Shown: positions 7,974 through 16,969 of the stretch, piece by piece
Numbering within the stretch: position 1 is the first letter of the stretch
Layout of the letters: every line of letters begins with the position of its first letter
Origin: Flexivirga oryzae
GTDB lineage: Bacteria; Actinomycetota; Actinomycetes; Actinomycetales; Dermatophilaceae
Assembly (NCBI RefSeq): GCF_014190805.1
Contig: NZ_JACHVQ010000001.1
Span: forward strand, 1,736,001-1,800,000
DNA: 64,000 nt
Direction of reading: 5' to 3'
Notes under the pieces: model-generated
What the model saw: the letters and a program-made list of their open reading frames with translations, nothing else
Told to the model about the DNA's origin: nothing
Databases searched by the model: none
Program-made: the position numbers and the translations under genes

Positions 7974-9844
7974 GCACTTCCACAAGCACAGACAGCGCGA
8001 CCCGCACTGAGCCGCAGCTGAAGCCGGAGGAACGCTGGCGGGGGCGGATGGCCTCCGACAACGACAGCGACCTGCCGATCGACGAGTCGAAACCGATGCG
8101 GCGCGAGGCGCGGCAGCTCCTCGGCTCGCTGCTCGCGCCATACAAGAAGATGGTCGCCGTCCTGATCGTGCTGGTCGTCATCGAGAACCTCGCCCGGCTC
8201 TCGGTGCCGCGCATGGTCCAGGTCGGCATCGACCACGGTGTTCCGCCGATCACCCGTGACGGCGACGCGCACGTGCTGCTGCTCGTGATCGGGGCGTTGT
8301 GCGTCATCGTGGCCGTGCAGGCGGTCAGCCGGATGTTCTTCCTGCGGCAGTCCGGCACCATCGGTGAGCTCGCGCTGCTCGAGCTGCGTCGGCGGATCTT
8401 CCGGCACTTCCAGCGGCTGGACGTGTCGTTCCACGACAAGTACACCTCCGGGCGCGTCGTCAGCCGCTCCACCAATGACGTCGAAGCCATCCAGGACATG
8501 CTGGAGAACGGCTTCGACAGTCTGGTGACCGCCGTGCTGACCCTGATCGGCACCGCGATCCTGCTGATCACCCTCGACGTCGAGCTCGGGCTGATCTGCC
8601 TGGTCAGCTTCCCGGTGCTGGTGGCGCTGTCCGCGTGGTTCCGTGGCCAGTCCAGCAAGACCTACCGCGAGGTACGCGAGAGTGCCGCGCTGGTCATCGT
8701 GCAGTTCGTCGAGACGATGACCGGCATCAAGGCAGTGCAGGCCTACCGTCGCGAGCGGCGCAACCAGGAGATCTTCGAGGAGGTCGCCGAGCGCTACCGC
8801 GCGATCAACGAGCGGACCTTCCAGCTGGTCGCGATCTTCATGCCGTCGGTCAAGCTGGTCGGCAACATCATGACCAGCATCGTGCTGTTGTATGGCGGGT
8901 GGCGTGTGCTGCACGGCCACATGACCGTCGGGGTGCTCACGGCGTTCCTGCTCTACCTGCGGATGTTCTTCGAGCCGATGCAGGACATCACGCAGTTCTT
9001 CAACACCTTCCAGTCGGCGTCGTCCGCGCTGGAGAAGGTCGCCGGTGTGATGGCGACGCCGCCGGGCATCAAGGATCCCGAGCAGCCGAAGCAGCTCGAA
9101 AACGTGCGGGGCGCAGTCGAATTCGACGAGGTCCGGTTCTCCTACGTCGAAGGCCGCGCGGTGCTGCCGGGGCTCACGCTCGACATACCCGCGGGCCAGA
9201 CGGTGGCTCTGGTGGGCACCACCGGTGCCGGCAAGACGACCATCGCGAAGCTGATGGCACGCTTCTACGACCCGTCCGCGGGTGCGGTCCGGCTGGACGG
9301 GACCGACCTGCGGGAGGTGGACCAGCCGCAGCTGCGCCGCCACGTGGTGATGGTGACCCAGGAGAACTTCATGTTCGAGGGCACGGTGGCCGACAACATC
9401 CGCTTCGGCAAGCCCAGCGCCACCGATGCGGAGATCCGGGCCGCGGCGGAGGCCGTCGGTGCGGACCACTTCATCGACAAGTTGCCGGACGGCTACGACA
9501 CCGATGTCGCCAAGCGCGGGGGCCGGCTCTCGGCCGGGCAACGGCAACTGGTCGCGTTCGCGCGGGCGTTCCTCGCAGACCCGGCGGTGCTGATCCTGGA
9601 CGAGGCGACGTCGTCGCTGGACATCCCGAGTGAACGCCTGGTGCAGCGTGCGCTGGAGACGGTGCTCGCCGACCGCACGGCGCTGATCATCGCGCACCGG
9701 TTGTCCACCGTGGAGGTGGCCGACCGGGTGCTGGTGCTGGAGCACGGCGAGGTGTTGGAGGACGGCAGCCCGGACGCCCTGATCGGCGCCGGCGACGGCA
9801 AGTACGCCGCCCTGCACCGCGCCTGGGTCGAGTCCCTCGCCTGA
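7970..9844 (+). CDS. ABC exporter half-transporter with a canonical ATP site
   Basis: The start overlaps the preceding gene by four bases (ATGA). The 624-residue protein has an N-terminal extension of about 45 residues, six membrane helices, then Walker A GTTGAGKT (416-423), an intact Q-loop (VTQENFMFEG) and Walker B VLILDEATSSLD (540-551) with catalytic Glu545. The signature reads LSAGQRQL instead of LSGGQ. Combined with the degenerate first subunit, this gives one catalytic and one regulatory ATP site, as in known heterodimeric exporters. Export of a drug, lipid or peptide is inferred; nothing nearby names the substrate. Confidence 0.9.
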   Translation: MSTSTSTDSATRTEPQLKPEERWRGRMASDNDSDLPIDESKPMRREARQLLGSLLAPYKKMVAVLIVLVVIENLARLSVPRMVQVGIDHGVPPITRDGDAHVLLLVIGALCVIVAVQAVSRMFFLRQSGTIGELALLELRRRIFRHFQRLDVSFHDKYTSGRVVSRSTNDVEAIQDMLENGFDSLVTAVLTLIGTAILLITLDVELGLICLVSFPVLVALSAWFRGQSSKTYREVRESAALVIVQFVETMTGIKAVQAYRRERRNQEIFEEVAERYRAINERTFQLVAIFMPSVKLVGNIMTSIVLLYGGWRVLHGHMTVGVLTAFLLYLRMFFEPMQDITQFFNTFQSASSALEKVAGVMATPPGIKDPEQPKQLENVRGAVEFDEVRFSYVEGRAVLPGLTLDIPAGQTVALVGTTGAGKTTIAKLMARFYDPSAGAVRLDGTDLREVDQPQLRRHVVMVTQENFMFEGTVADNIRFGKPSATDAEIRAAAEAVGADHFIDKLPDGYDTDVAKRGGRLSAGQRQLVAFARAFLADPAVLILDEATSSLDIPSERLVQRALETVLADRTALIIAHRLSTVEVADRVLVLEHGEVLEDGSPDALIGAGDGKYAALHRAWVESLA

Positions 9845-9886
9845 CACGCCCCGCGTCCCGTTCGCCGAGAGGACAACAACCGCATC

Positions 9887-9945
9887 GAGGGGACACGAAA
9901 TACCGCCCGGATCGCGCTGTCCGGGCCGGTATTTCGTGTCCCCTC
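9887..9945. terminator. Strong bidirectional terminator hairpin
   Basis: GAGGGGACACGAAATACCG (9887-9905) pairs exactly with 9927-9945, a 19-bp stem. CCCGGA/TCCGGG extends it across a single bulge, leaving a short loop. It sits between convergent genes and its right arm reaches into the last codons of the epimerase gene, so it can serve both strands. Confidence 0.85.
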
Positions 9946-10954
9946 AGTACGTTTTGTGTCCTGTCGGTGCGGTGATGGCGTCGCCGATGAGGGCCGCCTC
10001 GTCGGCGGGGGAGAGACCGGCACGGCGGGCGCGGCCGGGCCCGGCCTGTAGCTCCCACGCCAGCGTGTCGCGGACGGAGTCCTCCAGTGGGCGGGTCCGC
10101 AACCCCGCCGAGCGTGCGGCCGCCGGAGAGCGGGCGGCGAAACCGGCATACTCCGGCTGCGGCAGCCACAACGGGAAGCTGCGCTCGCCCGCCCACGGCG
10201 CGATGCCGTGCGCGGCGATCCAGTCCTGACCGACCGCAACCAGCTCGCCGGTGTGGCCGGCGACCTGCCGGGCGATCGCGAGATAGTCCGCCAGGGACCG
10301 GTGTTCGGTCGTCGCGTTGTACACACCAGACGTGCCGTGTTCGACCGACTCGACCAGCCACTGCGCCAGGTCGCGGACGTCGATGAGCTGGACCGTTGCG
10401 CCGGGGGAGTCGGGCACCAGCACGGCACCGTCGGCGGTGGCCGGGTGCGCGAATCGCAACGGCCAGTAGCCCGTCCGGTCACTGCGATCACCGGGTCCGG
10501 TGATCAGGCCGGGTCGGGCGATCAGCGCGTTGTCGTTGTATGCCGCCAGCACGGCCTGCTCGCACGCGACGTTGCCCTCGCCGTACTTCTCGAGGTCGAA
10601 GGGCCCGTCCCACGCCGGCAGCAGCGGGGCAGTCTCGTCCTGGGCCGGTATGTCGTCCTGGGCGTAGACCGAACACGTCGACACCAGCGCCCACCGGTCA
10701 ACGCGCTGACGGAGCGCGGTCACGGCGCCGCGCGCGTGCTGCGGATCGCTCGTCACGTCGAACGCCGCGGCGAACTCGCCGGTCAGCGCTGAATACGATT
10801 GTGAATCATCGCGATCGGCCGCAACGAGCTCGGCTCCCTCCGGCACCGGCCGCGACCCGCGCGCCATACAGATCACTTCGTGGCCGCGGCCCAGTGCCGC
10901 ACGCACGATCTCGCCGCCGAGCCAGCCTGTCCCACCGAGCACCAGGAGTCGCAT
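9944..10954 (-). CDS. NAD-dependent epimerase/dehydratase family protein
   Basis: The 336-residue protein opens with MRLLVLGGTGWLGGEIV, the glycine-rich NAD-binding motif of extended short-chain dehydrogenases. STCSVYAQ supplies the catalytic Ser region, and EKYGEGNVACEQ the YxxxN variant seen in atypical members where Lys is replaced. That change suggests a sugar-epimerase-like reductase of unknown substrate rather than a classical GalE. It is transcribed alone, convergent with the ABC exporter genes. The C-terminal part (PLEDSVRDTLAWEL) matches the usual helical end. Confidence 0.8.
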   Translation of the reverse strand: MRLLVLGGTGWLGGEIVRAALGRGHEVICMARGSRPVPEGAELVAADRDDSQSYSALTGEFAAAFDVTSDPQHARGAVTALRQRVDRWALVSTCSVYAQDDIPAQDETAPLLPAWDGPFDLEKYGEGNVACEQAVLAAYNDNALIARPGLITGPGDRSDRTGYWPLRFAHPATADGAVLVPDSPGATVQLIDVRDLAQWLVESVEHGTSGVYNATTEHRSLADYLAIARQVAGHTGELVAVGQDWIAAHGIAPWAGERSFPLWLPQPEYAGFAARSPAAARSAGLRTRPLEDSVRDTLAWELQAGPGRARRAGLSPADEAALIGDAITAPTGHKTY

Positions 10955-11240
10955 GCGGTCAAGCCGACCACGGCGGATCCGCCCCTCGCAACCACGCGCT
11001 GCTCAGAGCAGACCTCACGCTGCGACCCAGACCTCACGCTGCGACCCAGACCCATGCTGCGCCAGCCGACACCCATTTCACCGACAGGCCCAGCAATGAC
11101 CGAGAGGCTCACTCATGGGCGTAATCCTGTGCGCCGGAGGGCGGTATGTGTGAGCCTGTCGGTCGTAAGTGAGCCTGTCGGTCGTATGTGAGCCTGTCGG
11201 TGGTAAGTGGGCCTGTCGGCGGGTTCTACGCTCGGGAGCC
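10955..11240. other. Divergent intergenic region with short repeats
   Basis: The region separates the divergent epimerase and YigZ genes. It holds a short direct repeat (two copies of ACCTCACGCTGCGACCCAG near 11011-11050), inverted relatives of the downstream 19-bp unit (ACCGACAGGCCCAG near 11080; ACCGAGAGGCTCAC near 11100), and the 19-bp array at 11150-11225. No gene is supported. Confidence 0.6.
11150..11225 (+). repeat. Four tandem copies of a 19-bp unit
   Basis: The unit GTGAGCCTGTCGGTCGTAA occurs at 11150-11168, 11169-11187 (last base T), 11188-11206 (GTGGTAA variant) and 11207-11225 (decayed). The array ends 15 bases before the YigZ start, where regulatory binding sites could lie. Confidence 0.9.
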
Positions 11241-11861
11241 ATGACGTACCGGACCCTCGCCACGCCGTGCACCGGGGAGATCGAGGTCAGCCGGTCGCGG
11301 TTCCTGGCCGACGTACGCCGGGTGGAGACCGAGGAAGCGGCCCGCGAGGTCATCGCGCAGGTGCGGGCGCACCACCGGGACGCGCGCCACCACTGCAGCG
11401 CGTTCGTTCTCGGACCCGACGGTCGCCTGCAGCGCAGCAACGACGACGGCGAGCCGTCCGGGACGGCGGGTGCACCGATCCTCGCCGCCCTGCGCGGCGC
11501 CGACCTGAGCGACGTCGTCGCCGTGGTCACCCGGTGGTTCGGCGGCACCCTGCTCGGGACCGGCGGCCTCACCAGGGCGTATGCCGGGGCGGTCGACACG
11601 GCGTTGCAGGACGCGCGGGTCGTGACCCGCGAGCTCCGGGAGCAGGTGGACCTACCCGTCCCGCACACCGACGCCGGACGCGTCGAGTCCGAGCTGCGGG
11701 CCCGCGGCGTGACCGTCGTCGGCACCGACTACACCGACGTCGCGACGCTGCATCTGAGCACTACCGACCCGGACGGCCTGGACGCCCACATCGCGGCGCT
11801 GACCGGCGGCACGGCGCACGGCATACGGAACGGTCCCCGCTGGGCGGACGCGGACGGTTAG
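11241..11861 (+). CDS. YigZ/IMPACT family protein (UPF0029)
   Basis: The 206-residue protein has the N-terminal Impact domain: ARHHCSAFVLG and the glycine-rich DDGEPSGTAGAPILAAL, VTRWFGGTLLGTGGLTRAY. These are the signature of YigZ, whose bacterial role is unsettled (translation- or RNA-linked). The C-terminal DUF1949-like part is present. I chose the ATG at 11241; a frame open from 11169 would run through the 19-bp repeats and is unlikely. The gene stands alone between the epimerase and pafA. Confidence 0.9.
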   Translation: MTYRTLATPCTGEIEVSRSRFLADVRRVETEEAAREVIAQVRAHHRDARHHCSAFVLGPDGRLQRSNDDGEPSGTAGAPILAALRGADLSDVVAVVTRWFGGTLLGTGGLTRAYAGAVDTALQDARVVTRELREQVDLPVPHTDAGRVESELRARGVTVVGTDYTDVATLHLSTTDPDGLDAHIAALTGGTAHGIRNGPRWADADG

Positions 11862-11956
11862 GGTCGGTACATGGCCTTCCAACAAGCACAGCGAGCTCGG
11901 GCCGCGCGGGCATGGCGGCCACTTGCTGACGCCGTCGCCAGGGCAGAATGAGCCTC

Positions 11957-13318
11957 ATGGAGCGGCGGATCTTCGGCATCGAGAACGAATACGGCGTCAC
12001 CTGCACCTTCGACGGGCAACGACGGCTGACCCCTGACGAGGTCGCGCGCTACCTGTTCCGCAAGGTCGTCTCATGGGGCCGGTCGTCCAACGTCTTCCTC
12101 GGCAACGGATCACGGCTCTACCTCGACGTCGGCAGCCACCCCGAATACGCCACGCCCGAGTGCGACGACGTGCGCGAGGCGGTCATCCACGACAAGGCCG
12201 GCGAGCGGATCATCGAGGGCCTGGTCGAGGAGGCCCAGGCCCGGCTGGTCGAGGAGGGTGTCGACGGCAAGATCTTCGTCTTCAAGAACAACACCGACTC
12301 GGCCGGCAACTCCTACGGCTGCCACGAGAACTACCTGATCAGCCGGAGCGGGGAGTTCCAGCAGATCTCCGACATCCTGATCCCGTTCCTGGTGAGCCGG
12401 CAGATCACCTGCGGCGCGGGCAAGATCGCGGTGCTCGGCCACAAACCGACCTACTGCGTCAGCCAGCGCGCCGACCACATCTGGGAGGGCGTCAGCAGCG
12501 CCACGACCCGGTCGCGGCCGATCATCAACACCCGCGACGAGCCGCACGCCGACGCCGAGCGCTTCCGCCGGCTGCACGTCATCGTCGGCGACAGCAACAT
12601 GAGCGAGACCACGACGATGCTCAAGCTCGGCTCGGCGCACCTGGTGCTGCGGATGATCGAGGACGGCGTGTCGATGCGTGACCTCAGCCTGGAGAACCCC
12701 ATCCGCGCGATCCGTGAGATCAGTCACGACATCACCGGCCAGGCCCCCGTCCGGCTGGCCAACGGACGCGAGCTGTCCGCGCTGCAGATGCAGGCCGAGT
12801 ACTTCGAGCGTGCTCGGGCGTATGTCGACCAGCGCGCGATCACCGACGACCTGACCAAGAAGATCATGGACCTGTGGGAGCGGACCCTCACCGCCATCGA
12901 CACCGATGACCTGGGCATGATCGACACCGAGATCGACTGGGTCATCAAGCACAAGCTGCTCGATCAGTACTCCGCGAAACACGGTCTGGCGCTTGACGAT
13001 CCGCGCATGCTGCAACTCGACCTGACCTATCACGACATCAACCGTGAGCGGGGCCTGTTCTACCTGCTGCAGCGCCGGGGCAAGGCCGCCCGGGTGTGCT
13101 CGGACGTCGAGATCTTCGAGGCCAAGACGTACCCGCCGCAGACCACCCGGGCCAAATTGCGCGGTGACTTCATCCGGGCCGCACAGGCGGCCCGGCGCGA
13201 CTTCACCGTCGACTGGGTGCATCTGAAGCTGAACGACCAGGCGCAGCGCACCGTGCTCGTCAAGGACCCGTTCAGTGCCAGCGACCAACGGGTCGAAAGG
13301 CTCATCGCGGGGATGTAG
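11957..13318 (+). CDS. pafA: Pup--protein ligase PafA
   Basis: PafA forms the isopeptide bond between deamidated Pup and substrate lysines, using ATP. MERRIFGIENEYGVTC is the ATP-binding start, and LYLDVGSHPEYATPE carries the catalytic Asp57. No Dop-loop is present, which separates it from Dop at 2304. I chose the second ATG (453 residues, matching known PafA length); an ATG three codons earlier lacks a spaced binding site. CAGAAT seven bases before the start may be a -10. It lies 6.3 kb from prcA and begins a cluster with FKBP isomerases and pafBC. Confidence 0.96.
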   Translation: MERRIFGIENEYGVTCTFDGQRRLTPDEVARYLFRKVVSWGRSSNVFLGNGSRLYLDVGSHPEYATPECDDVREAVIHDKAGERIIEGLVEEAQARLVEEGVDGKIFVFKNNTDSAGNSYGCHENYLISRSGEFQQISDILIPFLVSRQITCGAGKIAVLGHKPTYCVSQRADHIWEGVSSATTRSRPIINTRDEPHADAERFRRLHVIVGDSNMSETTTMLKLGSAHLVLRMIEDGVSMRDLSLENPIRAIREISHDITGQAPVRLANGRELSALQMQAEYFERARAYVDQRAITDDLTKKIMDLWERTLTAIDTDDLGMIDTEIDWVIKHKLLDQYSAKHGLALDDPRMLQLDLTYHDINRERGLFYLLQRRGKAARVCSDVEIFEAKTYPPQTTRAKLRGDFIRAAQAARRDFTVDWVHLKLNDQAQRTVLVKDPFSASDQRVERLIAGM

Positions 13319-13407
13319 TCAAGGCCACCTGACACCTGGTCCACAGCGGGCTTCGTTAGGGTGGCGCCCGCTCATTCATTTCCCAGCTTTCCAAGAGGTT
13401 CTTCGAC

Positions 13408-14460
13408 GTGCGCCGAATCCCGTTCCGCCTGCTCGCGGCAGGCACCCTTCCCGTGCTCTTCCTCGCAGGGTGTGGCAGCAGCACCTCCAACGGCAGCGGT
13501 AGTACGTCGAAGGCCGCGACCAAGTCCGCCTCGACGTCGGCGAGTGCGTCGAGTTCGACGTCGCTGCCGCCATACACCGTCGCCGCCAAGGACGTGTCGC
13601 CGATGAGCGACATCCAGGTGACCACCGCCAGCGGCAAGAGCCCGGCGATCAAGCTCGGCAAGAAGCCGTTCCAGGTCAACAAGACGACGGTCCAGGTCAA
13701 GACGCAGGGCACCGGTGCCGCGGTCAAGTCCGACGAACTCGCGTCGGTCAGCTACGTCGCGGTGGACGGCCGGACCGGCAAGACGCTGGCCGACACCTTC
13801 GCCAACAGCGCCGGGCCGATGTACCTGAAGGACCCGACCCAGCTGCCCGGACTGGTCAAGGCGGTGTCGGGCAAGAAGGCCGGCACGATCGAGACCATCG
13901 CCATCCCGCCGGACGAGGCGTTCGGCTCCTCCGGCAACTCCGACCTCGGGGTCACCCGCAAGGACACGATCGTCCTCTACCTGAAGATCAACGGTTCGAG
14001 CCCGAACATCGCCCACGGCACCACGGTCGCGCCGACGAAGGGCATGCCGACCGTGAAGTGGAACGGCATCCTGAAGCCGGCCACGATCACCATGCCGAAC
14101 ACGGCCGCGCCGAAGAAGCTGCAGTCCGCCAACCTGATCAACGGCACCGGCGCCACGGTGAAGAAGGGCCAGACGCTGACCGCGCTCTACACCGGCGTGA
14201 TCTGGAAGAACGGCAAGGCCGGGAAGGTCTTCGACTCCACCGGCAACCCGGGCCGGTACGGCGTCCCCGCCAGCTTCGTCATCGGTGAGGGCCAGGTCAT
14301 CAAGGGCTGGGACAAGGCGCTGGTCGGCAAGAAGGTCGGTGACCGCGTCGAGATCGTCGTACCGCCCGCCCAGGGCTACGGCAGCAAGGGCAGCTCGGAC
14401 GGCTCGATCAAGGGCACCGACACGATCGTCTTCGTCGTCGACATCGTCGCCGTCAGCTGA
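13408..14460 (+). CDS. FKBP-type peptidyl-prolyl isomerase lipoprotein, two domains
   Basis: The 350-residue protein has a lipoprotein signal (RIPFRLLAAGTLPVLFLAGC, lipobox LAGC) and a Ser/Thr-rich linker, then two FKBP-like domains. The first (about 85-195) is diverged. The second (about 235-350) shows GYGSKGSSDGSIKGTDTIVF and GQVIKGWDKALVGKKVGDR, the usual FKBP core. It would catalyse proline isomerisation on secreted proteins at the outer face of the membrane. The GTG start has AAGAGG about ten bases upstream. A cytosolic FKBP follows; this pair next to pafA recurs in actinobacteria. Confidence 0.92.
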   Translation: MRRIPFRLLAAGTLPVLFLAGCGSSTSNGSGSTSKAATKSASTSASASSSTSLPPYTVAAKDVSPMSDIQVTTASGKSPAIKLGKKPFQVNKTTVQVKTQGTGAAVKSDELASVSYVAVDGRTGKTLADTFANSAGPMYLKDPTQLPGLVKAVSGKKAGTIETIAIPPDEAFGSSGNSDLGVTRKDTIVLYLKINGSSPNIAHGTTVAPTKGMPTVKWNGILKPATITMPNTAAPKKLQSANLINGTGATVKKGQTLTALYTGVIWKNGKAGKVFDSTGNPGRYGVPASFVIGEGQVIKGWDKALVGKKVGDRVEIVVPPAQGYGSKGSSDGSIKGTDTIVFVVDIVAVS

Positions 14461-14498
14461 ACAACACCGTCACCAACGCCGAAACAAGCGAGGTAGCA

Positions 14499-14918
14499 AT
14501 GCCGTTCGACCCGAACACCACCAAGCCGGAGATCGACTTCCCGGGCGCCGAGCCGCCCACCGAGCTCGTGATCGAGGATGTCAGCGTCGGCGACGGCGCC
14601 GAGGCCCAGCCGGGCGACCAGATCAAGGCGCACTACGTGGGCGTCGCCTGGTCGTCGGGCGAGGAGTTCGACGCCTCCTGGAACCGCGGTGCACCGCTGG
14701 ACTTCCAGGTCGGCGTCGGCCAGGTCATCCCGGGCTGGGACCAGGGCATCGTCGGCATGAAGGTCGGCGGCCGGCGCAAGCTGGTCATCCCGCCGCACCT
14801 GGGGTATGGCGAGCGCGGCGCCGGCGGCTCCATCGGCCCCAACGAGACGCTGATCTTCGTCGTCGACCTGGTCTCGACCAACAAGCCCGGCGCGGGACGG
14901 GCCTTCGGCCTCGGCTGA
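14499..14918 (+). CDS. Cytosolic FKBP-type peptidyl-prolyl cis-trans isomerase
   Basis: This is a single FKBP domain of 139 residues with the full core GQVIPGWDQGIVGMKVGGRR, the VIPPHLGYGERGAGG loop and the closing strand TLIFVVDLV. No signal peptide is present, so it acts on cytosolic proteins. The ATG is preceded by GAGGTAG. It probably belongs to one transcript with the lipoprotein FKBP upstream (38 bases apart). Confidence 0.94.
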   Translation: MPFDPNTTKPEIDFPGAEPPTELVIEDVSVGDGAEAQPGDQIKAHYVGVAWSSGEEFDASWNRGAPLDFQVGVGQVIPGWDQGIVGMKVGGRRKLVIPPHLGYGERGAGGSIGPNETLIFVVDLVSTNKPGAGRAFGLG

Positions 14919-14936
14919 CCCGATAGCGTGGCGGGC

Positions 14937-15941
14937 ATGGAGCCTCGTCACGTAGACACGTTCGACGTCGGCATCGACTCCGGGGAGGGCGGGGGAGAGA
15001 GCACTCTCACCGTCCTCATCGCGATGTGCGCCAACCTGCTGGTGGCCATCGCCAAGACGATCGCGGCGGTCATCACCGCGTCCGCGTCCCTGGTCGCGGA
15101 GGCCGCCCACTCGTGGGCGGACACCGGCAACGAGGTGTTCCTCATCATCGCCGACAAACGCTCCCGCAAGGCCGCCGACCGGCAGCACCCGCTCGGCTAC
15201 GGGCGGGAGGCGTACGTCTGGTCGCTGTTCGCCGCGCTCGGACTGTTCGTCGCCGGAGCGGCGGTGTCGATCTGGCACGGCATCCAGGAGCTGATCCACC
15301 CGGAGGCCGCGAGCGACTTCCTGGTCGGTTACATCGTGCTGGCCCTCTCGTTCGTGCTGGAGGGCGTGTCGTTCCTGCAGTCGGTGCGGCAGGCCAGCGC
15401 CGAGGCCGAGCACTACGACCGCGAGCTGCTCGAGCACGTGCTGCGCACCTCCGACCCGACGCTGCGCGCGGTGTTCGCCGAGGACGCCGCCGCACTGATC
15501 GGCCTGGTCATCGCGGGCGCCGGGCTGGGGTTGCACCAGATCACCGGGTCGCCCGCCCCGGACTCGATCGGTTCGATCCTGGTCGGCCTCGTGCTGGGGG
15601 TCGTGGCGGTCGTGCTGATCCGCCGCAACATCGGCTTCCTGGTCGGCGAGGAGGTGTCCTTCGAGGTGCGCGCGGCCGCGTTGCGGGCGCTGCTGGCGCA
15701 GCCGGAGGTCGCCCGGGTCACCTACCTGCGGCTGGAGTTCGTCGGCCCGCGCAAGGTCTACCTGGTGGGCGACGTGGATCTGACCGGCGATCGGGCCGAG
15801 CACGTGGTCGCGGAGCGGTTGCGTGCCCTCGAGGCGAAGATCTCGGCCAGCCCTGCCGTCGCGGGCACCGTGCTGAGCCTGTCCAGCTCGGACGAGGAGT
15901 CGCTGACCCCCGATGACCCGCACCCCACCGTTCCCCGGTGA
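14937..15941 (+). CDS. Cation diffusion facilitator (zinc/iron efflux) transporter
   Basis: The 334-residue membrane protein has the CDF metal site: HSWADTGN in helix 2 (HxxxD, with the second Asp replaced by Asn) and AVFAEDAAALIG in helix 5. It has six predicted helices and a soluble C-terminal domain. Members exchange Zn, Fe, Mn or Co for protons; the altered site makes the metal uncertain. TAGCGT at 14924-14929, seven bases before this ATG, supports a leaderless start here rather than the GTG three codons earlier. Confidence 0.88.
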   Translation: MEPRHVDTFDVGIDSGEGGGESTLTVLIAMCANLLVAIAKTIAAVITASASLVAEAAHSWADTGNEVFLIIADKRSRKAADRQHPLGYGREAYVWSLFAALGLFVAGAAVSIWHGIQELIHPEAASDFLVGYIVLALSFVLEGVSFLQSVRQASAEAEHYDRELLEHVLRTSDPTLRAVFAEDAAALIGLVIAGAGLGLHQITGSPAPDSIGSILVGLVLGVVAVVLIRRNIGFLVGEEVSFEVRAAALRALLAQPEVARVTYLRLEFVGPRKVYLVGDVDLTGDRAEHVVAERLRALEAKISASPAVAGTVLSLSSSDEESLTPDDPHPTVPR

Positions 15942-15997
15942 GTGACGGCCGGGTTCGGTGTCGTACATCCGTCCGCACATGAGATAGCGTCGTATCC

Positions 15998-16969
15998 ATG
16001 GCCTCCCCGTCACCCGCCGCGAAGACCGAGCGGCTGCTCAACCTGGTGATCTGCCTGCTCTACACCCGTCAGCCGTTGTCGAAGGCGCGCATCCGCGATG
16101 CGGTGCCGCAGTATGGCGAGGCGGCCTCCGACGAGGCGTTCGACCGGATGTTCGAGCGTGACAAGGACGAGCTTCGCGAGCTGGGGATCCCGCTGCGGAT
16201 GGAGCCGATCGACGCGTTCTTCGACGACGAGACCGGCTACCGCATCGACCGCCGCGAATACGCGCTGCCGGAGCTGTCGTTCGAGCCGGACGAGTTCGCG
16301 GTGCTCGGCCTGGCCAGCCGGACCTGGCAGCAGGCCAGCCTCGCCGGCGCGGCTGCGACCGCACTGCGCAAGCTGGAGGCCGCCGAGGTGGAGCGCGACG
16401 CCAACTCCGTCGTGGGGCTCGAGCCGCGCATCCACACCACCGAGCCGGCGTTCAACACCGTCAAGGACGCGGTGCTGCGCCGCCAGGCGATCAGCTTCGG
16501 CTACCGCAAGGCCGGCGGCGAGGCGGGTCAGCGGCGGCTGCAGCCGTGGAACGTCGCCAACTGGCACGGCCGCTGGTACGTCACGGGATTCGACCTGGAC
16601 CGGGAGGCGCCCCGGGTCTTCCGGCTCGGCCGGATCGACGGCGCGGTCAAGCGGGTCGGCAAGCCGGGCGCGTATGACGTGCCGCCCGACCACGACCCGA
16701 TCGAGATGATCGACGGCCCGGAGACGCCGCCCGAGGAGGCCGTGGTGCTGGTGCAGAAGGGCGCGGGCAACACGCTGCGCCGCCGGGCGCGCGGGGCGGC
16801 GCCGGAGGGCGACCTCACCCGGCTGACCCTCGCCTACACCGACACCGGGGCACTCGCCGACGAGATCGCCGGTTTCGGGCCGGCCGTGCAGGTCGTCTCG
16901 CCGCCCCGCCTGGTCGACGCGGTGGTGCGCCGGCTGCGCGGCGCCCTGGACCGGAACGGAGCCGCCTGA
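15998..16969 (+). CDS. pafB: WYL-domain transcriptional regulator PafB
   Basis: PafB, with PafC, activates DNA-damage genes in mycobacteria independently of LexA. The 323-residue protein has an N-terminal winged helix (about 8-80, TERLLNLVICLLYTRQPLSK) and a WYL domain (about 150-240) with NWHGRWYVTGFDLD, thought to sense single-stranded DNA. TAGCGT at 15985-15990, seven bases upstream, suggests a leaderless mRNA. The stop overlaps the pafC start by one base. Despite its name it is not needed for proteasome activity; the linkage is conserved. Confidence 0.94.
   Translation: MASPSPAAKTERLLNLVICLLYTRQPLSKARIRDAVPQYGEAASDEAFDRMFERDKDELRELGIPLRMEPIDAFFDDETGYRIDRREYALPELSFEPDEFAVLGLASRTWQQASLAGAAATALRKLEAAEVERDANSVVGLEPRIHTTEPAFNTVKDAVLRRQAISFGYRKAGGEAGQRRLQPWNVANWHGRWYVTGFDLDREAPRVFRLGRIDGAVKRVGKPGAYDVPPDHDPIEMIDGPETPPEEAVVLVQKGAGNTLRRRARGAAPEGDLTRLTLAYTDTGALADEIAGFGPAVQVVSPPRLVDAVVRRLRGALDRNGAA

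Noticed and set aside
14376..16013. 545-codon minus-strand frame
   Set aside because: It is antisense to the FKBP and CDF transporter genes, whose motifs are intact; it has no recognisable domain.
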